Of a stretch of DNA of 64,000 bases, positions 46,510 to 58,454 are shown piece after piece. The notes below the pieces were generated by a model. That model saw only the letters and a list, made by a program, of their open reading frames with translations. It searched no databases and was not told the DNA's origin. Every line of letters starts with the position of its first letter. Within the stretch, counting starts at the first letter, position 1. Both the position numbers and the translations under genes were made by a program. Source of the DNA: Druceiella hillmani (taxonomy: Eukaryota > Arthropoda > Insecta > Lepidoptera > Hepialidae). The DNA lies in contig JAYKKI010000027.1 in NCBI GenBank assembly GCA_039881145.1, positions 18,735,001 through 18,799,000 of the forward strand, given 5' to 3'.

Positions 46510-49500
46510 TCAAAAATCAAAACCTATCACCCGTCTTCGATAAACTAAGTTTTACAAACCAAAAAAGTGTATGCATTCTTATGTTTTTAAAGTGAGTATG
46601 AAACCAAACAGAAAATATGAAAAAATGTATTTAGAAAACATTTACTGTCATAAATATTCATTATTAATTAAAATAATTATCATAACTCGTCTAAAATGTA
46701 TACTATAGCTATGCTAATAAAACCACAGCAAAATTACTAAACCTTCATGTAATTAATATTAATTATTTTTACAATTGATTCAGCAGATCTCAATAACCAT
46801 GCGATCCTTTAATATACATCACTGTTTGCTCAGCCCATCATTAGATATTGGAAAGATAAAGAGCCTTCACATTTCGTCAAAATGTAAACAAAACTTGTCC
46901 AACAAAAATTATCTGCAATTCAAACTAATTTCAATTACAGAGTACATGTTAATATAGTTCAATAGCAGACCATATGAAAAAGACGGGTTCTTAATTCTCA
47001 ACGTCTTTTAATGAAATCGATATTGAGAATTACGAATTTGTCTTTTTTCGTTACACCGTCACAGTAAACGCTTTCCGTCAAACTTTCAAGTGAAAGCACC
47101 AAGAAAATTATGATAATTCGTAATAACTATATTCTTATAATATAAATATTCAAACTATAAATGATAAACCTGGTTCGAATAGGAGAAACTCAAAGTAAAT
47201 TAAATTACATTTCAAAAATTGTAGGCGATATTATCGATTAAGAGGAAAAGAGTGACGTGAAAACTCAAGGGGCGCAACACTGAATGATTAATTTATTTGA
47301 AACTAATGTCACTTATTTTACAAATTATTATATGAATCGATTAAATTAAATTGATATATAATTAAACACTAATGCACAACACTCAATCTGCACGTAAGTT
47401 CTCCTAAAGCGATCTCGTAGCGCAATCTCGTTAAGCACTATATCTATTTCTACTGCCTTTTGTCTCTTTAATATTTTTATATTCAAATTAAATTTTACGT
47501 GTTTTTATCATCGCATTTTTCAAAGATAATAAGGATCGTTTACACACTAATAATGCGTTTATCCATTCGTTCATCAATCTGTTACAACTAGTTTTTGTCC
47601 AGGTACAGGTTTGACACAGGAAATTAAAATTTGGCTTAAGAAGAAATTTATTGATCCGTACTTTGAAATTTTGGAGGAAGTAAATTCGATATAAAAACTT
47701 TTTAATTTAGGAATATGGGATATTAGTTTAAACAGCAAGTGATATAAATATCAAAACTATATTTTAATTTAAAGCACTAATATTATTGAAAATATTCATA
47801 AAAAGTATTTCCTCTTCCCTATATCTCCGAAACTCTGTCTAAACTAGGAAAAAATCCATAGAGGCGATCACATAGTTTATGAGATATTCACAATATTTAT
47901 ACGCCTGTGAATGGTAAAAAACAGTTTAATAGAAATTATATATAGTTAAATATTTCAATATTTATATTTATATTTACAGTAGTTTAGTAGTCCGAGTACT
48001 CGCACTTAATCAGTTTTCCGATTTTAACTGCTCATTTGAAACACAACAACTAAAAGTTAAAGAAAAATTTTAAAGCCAAACAAAAAATAGCATACTGTTC
48101 GGATAAAAAGTAACCTCCAGTAAAGATACTATCTGTATAAATGAAGGAAAACGAGACAGCCTGGAAGAAAAATCACATTCGTTAGTTTATAAATGGAATT
48201 CATTGTAGTTAATGTCTACAACGGAAATTCATTTGAAATAATATAGAAAGGGAAGTATAAAAATGCATATCGGGATAATGCACGCGGAAAAATAATGTTA
48301 TAATAGCAGCTTCGTGCTCTGCATTGAACTGGAACTGCATGCTAATCCCGGCGTCTGCAAAGAGAGATAACTTAGGAAAAACGATCGTCACGAAGCCATT
48401 TAGCCAAATGAATATGCAGTCAAATAGACTTTTATCTCGTAATAGTCGTTTCGCGTTCATTGATCGGTTTTACGAAACTCTATTCGCTTCATTTTTACAA
48501 GGATTCAGTTTGAGGTATCAAAACTTCTCATGAAATTGGCTGACATTTATATCGTATATCATTTGCAAAATACAGGTCATATGTCGCAACTAAAGATAGG
48601 TTCTGGACCCCAGAATATCAAGAAAAAATCTAAATTGTTATTTTCATCAAGTTCGTCAGCTTATTAACTTAAGGTGATCTTTTTTAGGTATATTTTGAGA
48701 TAATGATGAAGTCAAGTTTTGAAAAGAAAAATTGCCTTACATCAACATCGTATGAAAAGAAGATTTCAGGAAGATTGTTTTATGTAACATTATATTTGCA
48801 AATAAATGAGAAAAATATAATAATCAAAGGAACTTTAGTTCAACTGATGAAATCATGGTTCGCTTCACCTACCTAGATCGCGCACGAATATATTTCAAGT
48901 AGGTTGTTACTTGCACATTTGCATTGATCGATTCGGTGTTGTGTGACAAATTTTTTGCACTATTGATTGCTTTAAAAATGCAATTATAGAATTAAGTGAT
49001 GGTTCAGTATCGATTATAAGCTAGTATGTTTTTAATTAAAATTGCTGTGGTTTTACATTTTATATCTTATTACATTTCTTTGGTATGAATATATGTCGGA
49101 CTTTTTGAATCAATCTGGACGGTTGACATATTTCTTTTTAGTAAATACGTAAACATCTCTTCACAGTAAAATATAAAATGGTATAGATCTGTTATACTTT
49201 ACTTAATAATAATATAAGAATATTGCCACATGGATTTATTTGCAGAAATTGGCCATTGTATATAAACAAATCATAAATAGTAAAGAAATAAATATAAAGC
49301 TTTAAGCTAATAAGTCACATTTACAAGTTCATCAAAAAATATAATTTATATTTTTCCGTGCCAATGTGAATTATGTTCCAACGGTGCGTACAAATTTATT
49401 ATTATCCTGTATGTACTCTACGTCAGAATGGCCTGTATGAAATTTGTTTAATTTTTTTTTAATTCGTAATGAGAGTTTTAAAAAAGAGAATACCTCTTTT

Positions 49501-50195
49501 CTTTTCGTAAAACATGAAATTAAAAACAATTGAATAAAACGCTTGGGGCATATAATCATTAATAAGATATCAAAAAGATAACAAAAATAGGACCAAAAGG
49601 TTTTCAAATTTATACGATAACAAAAATAAATGAGTTTTTAAGTATTATATGTGAGAAAAGTACAGAAAATTTTATCGAGCTCAGAAAAAATATGTACCTA
49701 CCCGAAATTTTATACGTTTGGTCGAATTTACTTTTAAAAAAGGCATTTATTATAATGATGTACCTCAAGTCGTTATGAGAATTTATAAATAAAAAAATAT
49801 GTTACTTTTTAACTTTTTATGGTATAATTTACAGTATATAAATAAATTTTGAAAATATGGTATTGAAAATTTTGGTAGAAAATACATCATTAGGATATAA
49901 TATACTTACGATAGAATTAGAAATTAAACTAAGTAAAACTAAAAAAAACTCTTTTTCAAATAATAGCAATGTCTTAAATACTATATATCTGGATTGTAAA
50001 AACATCTTTTCACAAAATTGCGGCCATTTAAAAATAATTTTCTGATTTTAGTGTTTCGTTAATTTTATTAACCGTTGTGTATGTTCCGCAATTAAAATAA
50101 AATAACAAAAGGAAAATACAGACTCAAATCGTATTAAAACGATTAAACTTCTATAAACTACCATTTAAATAACTTAATTGAGTAAGCAGCCATAA
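46510..50195. other. AT-rich DNA with a less AT-rich patch, no gene seen
   Basis: No gene. The patch at about 48240-48440 (GCATATCGGGATAATGCACG, CTAATCCCGGCGTCTGC) has open frames on both strands (48209-48460 minus, 48324-48533 plus) without any domain. TAATCC is a Bicoid/Otx-type core, so a regulatory role is conceivable. Confidence 0.4.
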
Positions 50196-50199
50196 ACAC

Positions 50200-50570
50200 G
50201 AACATCGAAATATTCCGCCCCCAGCTTAACCTACATTTAAGAACCGTATAACGTCACTGCCCTGCGTTACATGCCAACATTACAGGCGTAATTTACTCCC
50301 ACTTACTCCCACCGCCATTTCCACTCTCAACTTAGCAATTACCTTCCCGAAGGCGTACGAGGACCCCATTTAAAATGAGTCACTTTTATTGTCGGCTCAC
50401 CCTGTTTGCATAAGGGCTCGCGTGTGACCCCGAAGAGCTTAATGACTAGATGTGGCTGTGAAAAGTTAAAGCCGGTGATGGGATGGAAATGGCTATCAGA
50501 CCGTTACTAATCGGGCTTGCATGACGTGTTACTAGGCTTAAGTGTTGAAGACGTCCTCTTCGACATATCG
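50200..50570. other. GC-rich island, strong candidate conserved non-coding element
   Basis: About 370 bp with markedly raised GC and complex sequence. It includes CCCTGCGTTACATGCCAAC near 50260, TTGTCGGCTCACCCTG near 50389, ATGAGTCAC (an AP-1-type site) near 50376, and a smooth run to about 50550. No reading frame is long enough to be an exon with splice sites. Its contrast with the flanks suggests selective constraint, but that cannot be shown from one sequence. Confidence 0.4.
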
Positions 50571-50849
50571 AAATCGGAAAAAATTAAATCAGTCCCACTG
50601 CTAAGTACGTAAAAATACAGGTAATCGAAACGTATTTCAATGAAACAAAGTAAAAAAGGTCTATATAAAATTACTTTAAATTTTCTTTATAACTTATGCC
50701 AATAATTGAATTCATTTTGGTCTTTCTTTACCTTTGCATGGAAATACCAATTTATCCAAACGCATTAAATAATTTACCGTTGAATGTCGTATCACATAAA
50801 TAATAAGTTAATAAATAAATCATATCAACAGTGTTTTACATATTAGATT

Positions 50850-51015
50850 TATGATCGAACTGCAGTCGATGTCAGGCACGTCAGCGCCCAGCCGCTGACG
50901 ACAAGTGAATGACATAAAACGTCAAACGTCATTCCTGTAACTTACGAGCTCAGTTGAGGGAGCGTCTGTCATGCAGACTATTTGCAGTCGTCTGACAGTT
51001 ACTGCTTGTACTGTT
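50850..51015. other. GC-richer patch rich in inverted repeats
   Basis: Contains GTCAGCG-CCCAGC-CGCTGAC (a 7-bp hairpin near 50880) and GAATGAC / GTCATTC around two ACGTCAAACGTC-type repeats. A GCAGTCG motif occurs near 50862 and again near 50985. A structured RNA or regulatory DNA is possible; no gene is identified. Confidence 0.3.
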
Positions 51016-51019
51016 GCCT

Positions 51020-51810
51020 GATTGAAATTAGGGAACTGGTTTAGATTTATGCATATTGTTGTCGATTGTGTTGGTTAAAGAATAAAATGCTTTGTGAGGG
51101 TGGCTGAATATGGAGAACAGAATTAATTTTATATAGATATTTGTACAAATACAAAATTATTTTTTTAAAATTTGAAAACTTTTGTATTTGTGGTCAATCC
51201 TAAAATAATTGAGGTTATTTTGCTGATTATTTTAAGGCAAATTAAATGGCCCAAAAATGTTTCTTATAGCGCAAATAATAAATAAAAAAATTACTTGCGC
51301 ATTTAAGGTTGCCGAGTATACCTAGCCTAGCAAATAATTCTGAAAATTTATTTTCTCAGATTTTATATACACCTATTTCATTTGGTAATTATATAATTAA
51401 TTTAAATCTCTCAATAAAACCGTAACATTTTTTTTTACTAAAACTGAATTTGATTAAACTACTATAGGAACCTTTCATCCTTACATAGTTGTGTACACCA
51501 CATATTCACAATCTGCTGTTAACATTGACAGTTCTCGACTCGCTTCAAGTTCACACTTGTCCTCGAGTTATCTTCGACACCTTCTCTGACAGCAAAATTA
51601 TTTATGACAAGATGCAAATGGACGGATACAAATGCATGTCATTCTGCCTTTAATATAATTCTCCTATATTACACTATATTATGAATAGAGGATGACTGTA
51701 TATTTGTTTGATAGTTTCTGATCAATAGATTTGAGAATCAGTCATCGTATTTACCTATAAAAATTAATTTAAACTTTCTTACGTAATAAAAGTCATAACA
51801 TAACAGTATT
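51020..51810. other. AT-rich DNA, no gene seen
   Basis: No supported feature. Confidence 0.45.
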
Positions 51811-51817
51811 TCAAGAT

Positions 51818-51876
51818 AAAAGAAAAACAATAATTAGATAGAGAACTTTTCACTATCTAATTATTGTTTTTCTTTT
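51818..51876. repeat. Perfect 24-bp hairpin
   Basis: Arms at 51818-51841 and 51853-51876 are exact inverse complements (core AAAACAATAATTAGATAG) with an 11-nt loop. It is too short for a typical insect pre-miRNA. A tiny inverted-repeat element or a templated inversion event is more likely. Confidence 0.93.
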
Positions 51877-51879
51877 GGA

Positions 51880-53585
51880 CAAAGATAAAAAGGAGCTTGA
51901 TTTAATAACTACTACTTCCTTGACTATTTAGGATATTAACGACCTCATGATTCCGTATTAATGCTTTCCTAGTATTTTGAATTTATGAGTTAATACATCA
52001 AGATTTATTAAAAAATTTGAAATAAAAAGGTAAAAAATTTAAACAATAAAGATTCATAAACGAAATGTCCCATTGATTCTCCAATAAGTAGTTTTATAGT
52101 TAAGACTGCCTATTGCCTACGACGTCGTCGTCATAAAAAAACTATTTATGACTCAGGTATTCCACTCAAATAGGGGAAATATAAAGGTTAAAACTGCTAG
52201 TGTTTTCTAAAGAATTTGTTAACCTATGCGAAGTAGCTCAGCGCCGAAAGAAAGACTTTTTCTTCTTTCATAAGGGATTGCGTATTTATTCAATACGAAA
52301 ATAAATAAGTGATAACATAATTGTTTATATAGGAGTCTGTAATACCTTCTACTCTTGAGAAAAATTGAGTAAAAATCAATGTGTTGTTTAAACAGCTAAG
52401 TAATAAACAAAAAAAAATATACTTTTAAAAGCAGCAATCATTTCTAAACATTAACTTCAAGTTTTTAAACATCTTTTTTTTTTTTTTCTGCTCGTCATTA
52501 GAGTTGGATATGTCTCAATCATCATCAAATAAATATTAAAAATAATGTTTTTATTTATTTTAAGTCGCCCCAAAAAATGTTTGTAAACCTTCAAGATTGT
52601 CAAGAATTAATAAAAGAAAATTGCATTGTGTGTAATTTCACGTTTCAAAAGATTCCACTTAATGACAATTACTTCGAACGGTCTTGAAGTTTCTTTCTTT
52701 CAAACCTACTATCGGTTATTTATATTTTATGCCTCCTTCTAATAAATCAAAAACTATGCTTTTATTTATTTAAGCTTATCCCATATTGTGTATATTAAAT
52801 TCCATCGGCAAATTAAAAAGTCCCAAATGAAATAAAAAGTCGCGCAGTAAAGTGCTTCAGAATTGTGTTTTAATTTGATACAATAAAGTATTATTAACGG
52901 CATTATTATAAATTTAATCGTTATCGTACGAACTCTATTGAACTCACTTAATAGTACAATGTAAAGAATAAGCCCAATCACGAATTCATAAAAAAACAAA
53001 CATCCAAAAACATAACGTTAGTATTAAGTATTGTAATATGTCGTAATACTTATAAATAAAATGTGGGTACATGTACCATATTGTATATATTTGTATTTTT
53101 TCTTATATTAATATTCCGCACGTCTCATGCAAAAATCGCAACGGAGTAAACTTTCTTAAGCATACTGAGTAAATTTTCTAGTCACATGATTTGTTCGATA
53201 TTACGAAATCTTTAAAATATTATTCTCTATGGTTGATACTTTCCTAATGCAGATAAATAAAGATTTTAATATTTTCACTACATGATATTAAAACGTTAAT
53301 TAAAATATTGTGATGAAAGTCAATGGCATTGTCAGAGACTCACTACTTATACTAAAAATAATTGTTATTTCAATAAATTTATTAAATACAATAAAGCAAA
53401 GTAGGTTTTATTGAGTCACAACTTTTTATACGATCCTATGTTCCATGGTTGAGTGGGTACTCCCTTTTGTTATTGAATTATTTATTTGTCATAGATGTTT
53501 ATTGAAAATAAAATATTGAATTTTAAAAACATAAGGTTGTTGTTTTTACGCGTGATATTAACCTATATTTCATTTTCCTTTTTTG
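51880..53585. other. AT-rich DNA, probable intron, no gene seen
   Basis: No gene. A pure T run of about 15 lies at 52472-52487. The DNA immediately before 53590 is probably the intron upstream of the CUB exon. Confidence 0.45.
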
Positions 53586-53589
53586 GCAG

Positions 53590-53813
53590 TTGCCTCACAG
53601 GCGACTACCTAAAAGTCTACTCGCATGTGCCGGCACACGGGGCGGTGAGCGAGCGTAGCGCGTGGGATCGTGCTCTCTGCGGCGGGCGCTCACAACTTCC
53701 TCCAGCGCTTTACTCGGCTGGCCCTGCCCTGGTGCTGGAGTTCCATAGCGGGGCGCGCGAGGAGGGTGCTAAACCACTAGGTTTCCTGGGTACTTTCGCA
53801 TTCATCGATCGAC
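53590..53813 (+). CDS. Internal exon encoding the C-terminal half of a CUB domain
   Basis: CUB domains are extracellular beta-sandwich modules used for protein and ligand binding. The 224-nt exon encodes about 74 residues. It opens with CLTGDYLKVYSH, the 'C..DYLEI' step that carries the third CUB cysteine. LCGGRSQLPP follows with the partner cysteine (Cys 1 and Cys 30, normal C3-C4 spacing). Then come GPALVLEFHSG, the 'L.V.F.SD' strand, and GFLGTFAFIDR, the 'GF.a.Y' strand that closes the domain. The exon is GC-rich in AT-rich flanks. A pyrimidine-rich acceptor ending TTTTGGCAG precedes it and a consensus donor GTGAGTAA follows at 53814. It starts on codon base 3 and ends on codon base 1, so the upstream ATG at 53495 is intronic and is not the start. 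The parent could be a CUB membrane protein of the suppressor-of-lurcher/Neto type; that is a guess. No other exon was found. Confidence 0.85.
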
Positions 53814-54730
53814 GTGAGTAAATTTTAATACTTTTCCATAATTTTATTGCCAATACCCTAAAAGTTTGGAGTTATATGAATGTGAAAATGTTATGGACAA
53901 AACATTATCATCCAATCATTCTTCCACCTTGGGTTGCCTCAACTTTACTAACTTATTAACGTTATGGTTTATGGGAATATGAAGAAATATCAAAGAATCT
54001 GAGGTAACGCTTAATTGGCTGAGTATTTTTTTAAAGTGTATGTAATATCGAACAATGTACGAATAAGTACAAAAAGAAACAATTAAAAAGAAATTGTATT
54101 AAATAAGAACGTAAAAAAAATTAAAATAACTTCACTGAAATTTAACTGCGAATTGAACAACATTTTACGTAGATTTTTTCATAATTATTATTAGAAAGAT
54201 AATAAAATTTTAATATATGAAGAGTAAAATACAAATTCGAACCTAGAAACTTAAAACCAGTAAATTTAAATTTAATTGCTTTTGTTCTTTTTTTCTTTAT
54301 TAAAATGAACAAAAAATATTTATAGGGCTTACTATAATTAATTCAATTTTAGATTAAAGTGTAATCCAACTTCATATCGTGGTTTATATAAGTTTTACAA
54401 TCACGTTGATAGTAATATGACTTTTTATTTTCTTTATTATTTTCATTACAATTATTCGGGTTTTAAAATTATTATATAAGAGACTGAATATTTTAATTAA
54501 TCATCTAAAAGTATGTAAGAAACTCAAATAAAATTTTAAAAACGTAGAATTAAAAGAACCATATGAAAAATATTGTAAAACATATTTAATTAGGAATAAT
54601 ATTAAACACGTCGAAATTAACGATGGTAACAATGATAAAATATCAAATTTAAATTATCAGATAAATTGTGTCCCAATTCCTGTATAGCAATTACAAACTG
54701 GCGTTATTGTATATTCAGGTCATAGTATAT
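53814..54730 (+). other. Intron downstream of the CUB exon
   Basis: Starts with the GTGAGTAA donor. It is very AT-rich with no coding signal. No acceptor followed by a CUB-gene-like exon was found in the remaining 10 kb. Confidence 0.6.
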
Positions 54731-55920
54731 TTACTGACACTTAAGAAACTGCACAAACTTTCCCTAGGGCCTAGGGCCTAGCCTTTCAGGCTTTCCCTAT
54801 CTTTGTAGATGGCTCAAACACCAATGTAGAATAGGTTTATTTGAGATATGGTGTTAAAAATAGTCTTAATACTTTATATTTAGGGATTTTACCCTTGAAA
54901 ATCTCAATAAAAAAGAATCAATTATTGGATTATTTTTTTCTTAAAAAATCAGTTACGATATTTTAATCACGACTGAGTATTCGATCATCTCTTATAAAAA
55001 GTAGTTTATGAAAATATCTGTTACCTATATGCAGTAAATGACATTTTTACTACCTATATAATGAACGAATAGATTCGTCCTGAGCACTGGACGTGCATAC
55101 GAACCAAAAGACAATAATTTCAGCAATTTTACAGTATCTTTAAAATTAATTCTTCATAAAAATAATTACTTTATCTCATATAGATGGGTATACTATATAT
55201 GCAGAATTCTTAGGCAGCTAACATCGCACAACCAAATTAACTGAAAATTATTATTTAATTGAGAACATTGTAACGTCGGCAGTATTTAAAAAAACACAAA
55301 GTTTTATGCAGTAAATTTCGTGTGCAATAGATATTATATACCATCTATCAATGACTTATTTTTTTGTGTTGATTGTGTACAAAACCAAATAAAAGTTAAG
55401 TAGATACGTGAGCGTCAAAATAAGTCAATTTAACTTAAAATTTTGGAATATTTATGCCCCTGTATTTATTGAATGGTTTAAAAAAATGGATTGTTTTTTT
55501 CTCTTAACCATGTTTTACAACAGAATTTAGACTTAATAATATTTTTATTTCATTTTAGTCTAAAAAGGAAAGAAAAATGGTTAATTGCCAGATTCAAATC
55601 TACAATTTTGTAGTTCAAATTACCAAATATTATTCTTACATTTTACCTCTACATCAACGATTGTCTTGGAGAAGTACTTTTCGACTATTTCTAATTTTTT
55701 TTTGTAACATCTCGTAATGTCTCACAAGTTATATGTTATCCAAATTCCAATTTTCAAGTTCTTAAATAAAATTCCCAAATCTACATAGTTTTGTAATATT
55801 ATTACAAAACTTTTTACAAACATTTCCAGCGTAAATACGTAGAAATTATTTTACAAAGAAACAAATATTAGTTAAGCAGAAAAGCATACTATAATCCCGT
55901 TTATTAAAATGCTAAGCATA

Positions 55921-56245
55921 TTCAAAATGGTAGAACTCATACTATCTACGAAGAAGAAGCGCATATAACGATGAGGAATTGCTCTATATACAGACTATAC
56001 AATATAAATTTATGTAATCAATACGCTGCTCGAAATGGTAAAACTTTTACTATATACGAAGAAGAAACATCAATAACTATTAGATACTGTTCGATATACA
56101 GACTATACAAAATAAGAACATGTAATCAATATGCTGCTTGAAATGATATAACTTATAACATCTACGAAGGCACCAATAGCAATAAGGTATTATTAAATAT
56201 ACAGCCTGTACAATAAAAGTAACGCGAAACATGTGGTTCAAGACA
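55921..56245. repeat. 109-bp tandem repeat, three copies
   Basis: TTCAAAATGGTAGAAC at 55921, TCGAAATGGTAAAAC at 56030 and TTGAAATGATATAAC at 56139 start three units exactly 109 bp apart. Each continues with TACGAAGAAGAAnC and ATACAGACTATACAA. The array is inside the extra block of copy 1 and is absent from copy 2. Confidence 0.9.
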
Positions 56246-56524
56246 TTCGTGAAATATTTAAAGATGTGAAAAAAATAATCTTGAATCCACGTTCAAAGAT
56301 TTATCAACATAATAATTTAGTAATTTGGAGAAAACGTTTGCGTCATATTTTAGGATTTTCAACAATGAATCTCACACCAAGCTATCTAACACAAAATCCG
56401 GACAAATAGAGAAAAATTATAGATAATTTCCATTGATTAAATAACGATATTCGGCTTTGATGGACGGACAAAAGATCACTATATTCCCTAAAATTTGTTG
56501 TACGTGTAACGAAACCTTAATGTT

Positions 56525-56900
56525 TACCACCTAACCTTGAATAAAACAATTTCGCGCAATCATAGCTTATATAACAGCCTCAAAGTTAGGCAAACCTACT
56601 CGCGTCACACGAACAGGTCGAGAACCATTTTAGAAAGGTACGACACGAAAGCGAAATAAATATCCACCAATGAACTACAACAAGAGATTGTTCAGTGAAA
56701 TTATATCATAATTACAAAACGACAGGCATCAAACACGTCATTTGTATTCATCGACAGACGTCTTGGCGCAATAACCAAAAGGAGTCGATGGCAGAGAGGA
56801 AGATTATAATAAATTTTTACAACATTTAAGAAGCTGGCGTATAATGTTATTGGGCAGTTTAGCAAATGGCGACCGACATTATTATGTCAAGAGTATGGCC
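56525..56900. other. Conserved core of the duplication, copy 1
   Basis: Aligned with 62880-63250 this segment is visibly more similar (about 80% by eye, few gaps) than the rest of the duplication. It includes a stretch of about 38 bases with one mismatch around CAATAACCAAAAGGAGTCGA and TGGCAGAGAGGAAGAT. It is GC-richer than the flanks. No frame is preserved between copies, so selection on protein is unlikely. Confidence 0.6.
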
Positions 56901-57009
56901 ATTGAGAAAATTGGTTCACCCAGAAAATTAAAGTATTTCCGCTTGAGAAATGTTTTGGCTTGAATATTATTTACCAAACTGAACGAAAATATTTAACAAT
57001 AAATGTATA

Positions 57010-57770
57010 ATAATATAACTCTCTACAAAATTATCATAATATGCAATTTTAAATAAAAATAAAAACCGATTTCGATAAAATCACTTCTAGATGTATTAGC
57101 TGTTTAAAATTGAGAAATTTAAAAAAACACTATTTTTCCAATTTTCAAAAAATTTTAAAATAATAATTAAAATTTATACGCTTTATATGCATTTTCCGGA
57201 CTGAAAAACAATCGTTAATAAAAGTTTGCAATTTTGGAAACATTCTGCTCAGTCTCAGTAGCGGCAGAAGAATTTTATCATTTTAAAGAATCGTATTGTT
57301 TTATATACAAATTTTATATTTCTATGTAAAGTGTCATTTTCCAGTTCTGTTTGCAAGTTTTCCTATTTCATCATCAGATTCAATCCATTACTCTAATTAT
57401 GGCGTTTCTCCATTTGCACGCCATTCTAATCCGTTCTTTGTTTCCCGCTGGTTTTCATGATGTGGTCTTTCGATTAGCAGCCAATATATCGGTACTGACT
57501 CCTTGGTTGCCAATCCAGCAACTTATGCTTCAACCCTCTCACCTAACCTCCACCCTTTCAAACACAAGATTTATCTATCGCCATTTTCGTGTAGTAACTC
57601 ATTAGATATTCCAGTTACATGAATTCGTCTTCTGAATTAAAAGATGTAAACCCAATCTTTTCGTATGTTATCAAGAATAGTCTTCTTTATTGCTCTCTAT
57701 AATTTACTACTTATAATTTGTGCGCAATTTTTTTAATCGGAGTTCAGGTATAAGCGCTGTAAAACGTCAC
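57010..57770. other. Block present only in copy 1
   Basis: An insertion relative to copy 2, or a deletion from copy 2. An open frame at 57351-57605 (84 codons) lies within it, with no recognisable domain. No transposon ends were resolved. Confidence 0.5.
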
Positions 57771-58454
57771 GAGTAAATTAAATTGATCGTACTGTTTTCC
57801 CTTAAATACACTGGAATATGCCATTTAGGTCCAGGCAACATTTTCTACAAGGGGCTCAGTCAAATTAAATGCCTGCGTCGGCTTTTCCCCTTAACTAATA
57901 ATCTTTCTTGAGAGTCTAGTTCGCCTATATAACGTGGTTAAATTTGATAGGTAAACACTAGTAAAATGGGAAGGGGTTACTGCCGAGATTTTATGATATT
58001 ATATAGTTAAGAGCATAACTACCGAAACTGGACTTTGAGTGACTTTGTTGTTATAAATTGGGTTCCCAAGATAGATCTTCAGATACCAATAAAAATAGTT
58101 ATGTTTAATTGCGCATGATTTAAATTTACATACAGTTTTATTTATTTATTTTCACCATAAAAAACACCAAATATAAGAGGAAAACATTTAGTTCCCATTA
58201 GTTGAATTATTTGTATTTAAATTAAATACGAAAGACTGTTTTAAAAGTTTTGAGTTCAAATTTTACATAAATTAGGGGTAGATTGAAATGAGTTTTTTAT
58301 TCGCAATAGTATGGCATATTCATTTTGAACAAGGGGATACATATGTTATTTTTTATGTAGTTTCCAATGAACTTAAATATTTTTCTAGTCATATGTCTTT
58401 AATATCTTTCCATTTTTATTTATAAAAATTATATGAAGGTTTCTAGAACATTCG

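Larger units (their letters stand above)
54735..58450. repeat. Copy 1 of a diverged direct duplication
   Basis: This block aligns in the same orientation with 62150-64000. Matching anchors are 54900/62247, 56531/62885, 57811/63430 and 58151/63747, and the order is conserved throughout. The offset falls from about 7350 to 6350 to 5600. Copy 1 therefore holds two additional blocks, about 1.0 kb within 55450-56440 and about 0.73 kb within 57010-57770, or copy 2 lost them. It continues at least to 58360. It lies in presumed intron of the CUB gene and does not include the exon. Confidence 0.85.

Noticed and set aside
51818..51876. microRNA precursor
   Set aside because: A total of 59 nt with perfect 24-bp arms and an 11-nt loop is shorter and more perfect than usual insect precursors, and I recognise no known mature miRNA.
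53495..53589. ATG at 53495 as the start of the CUB-encoding frame
   Set aside because: The 5' part of the frame is AT-rich, hydrophobic by composition and ends in a typical intron acceptor (pyrimidine run plus CAG). It is intron read-through.
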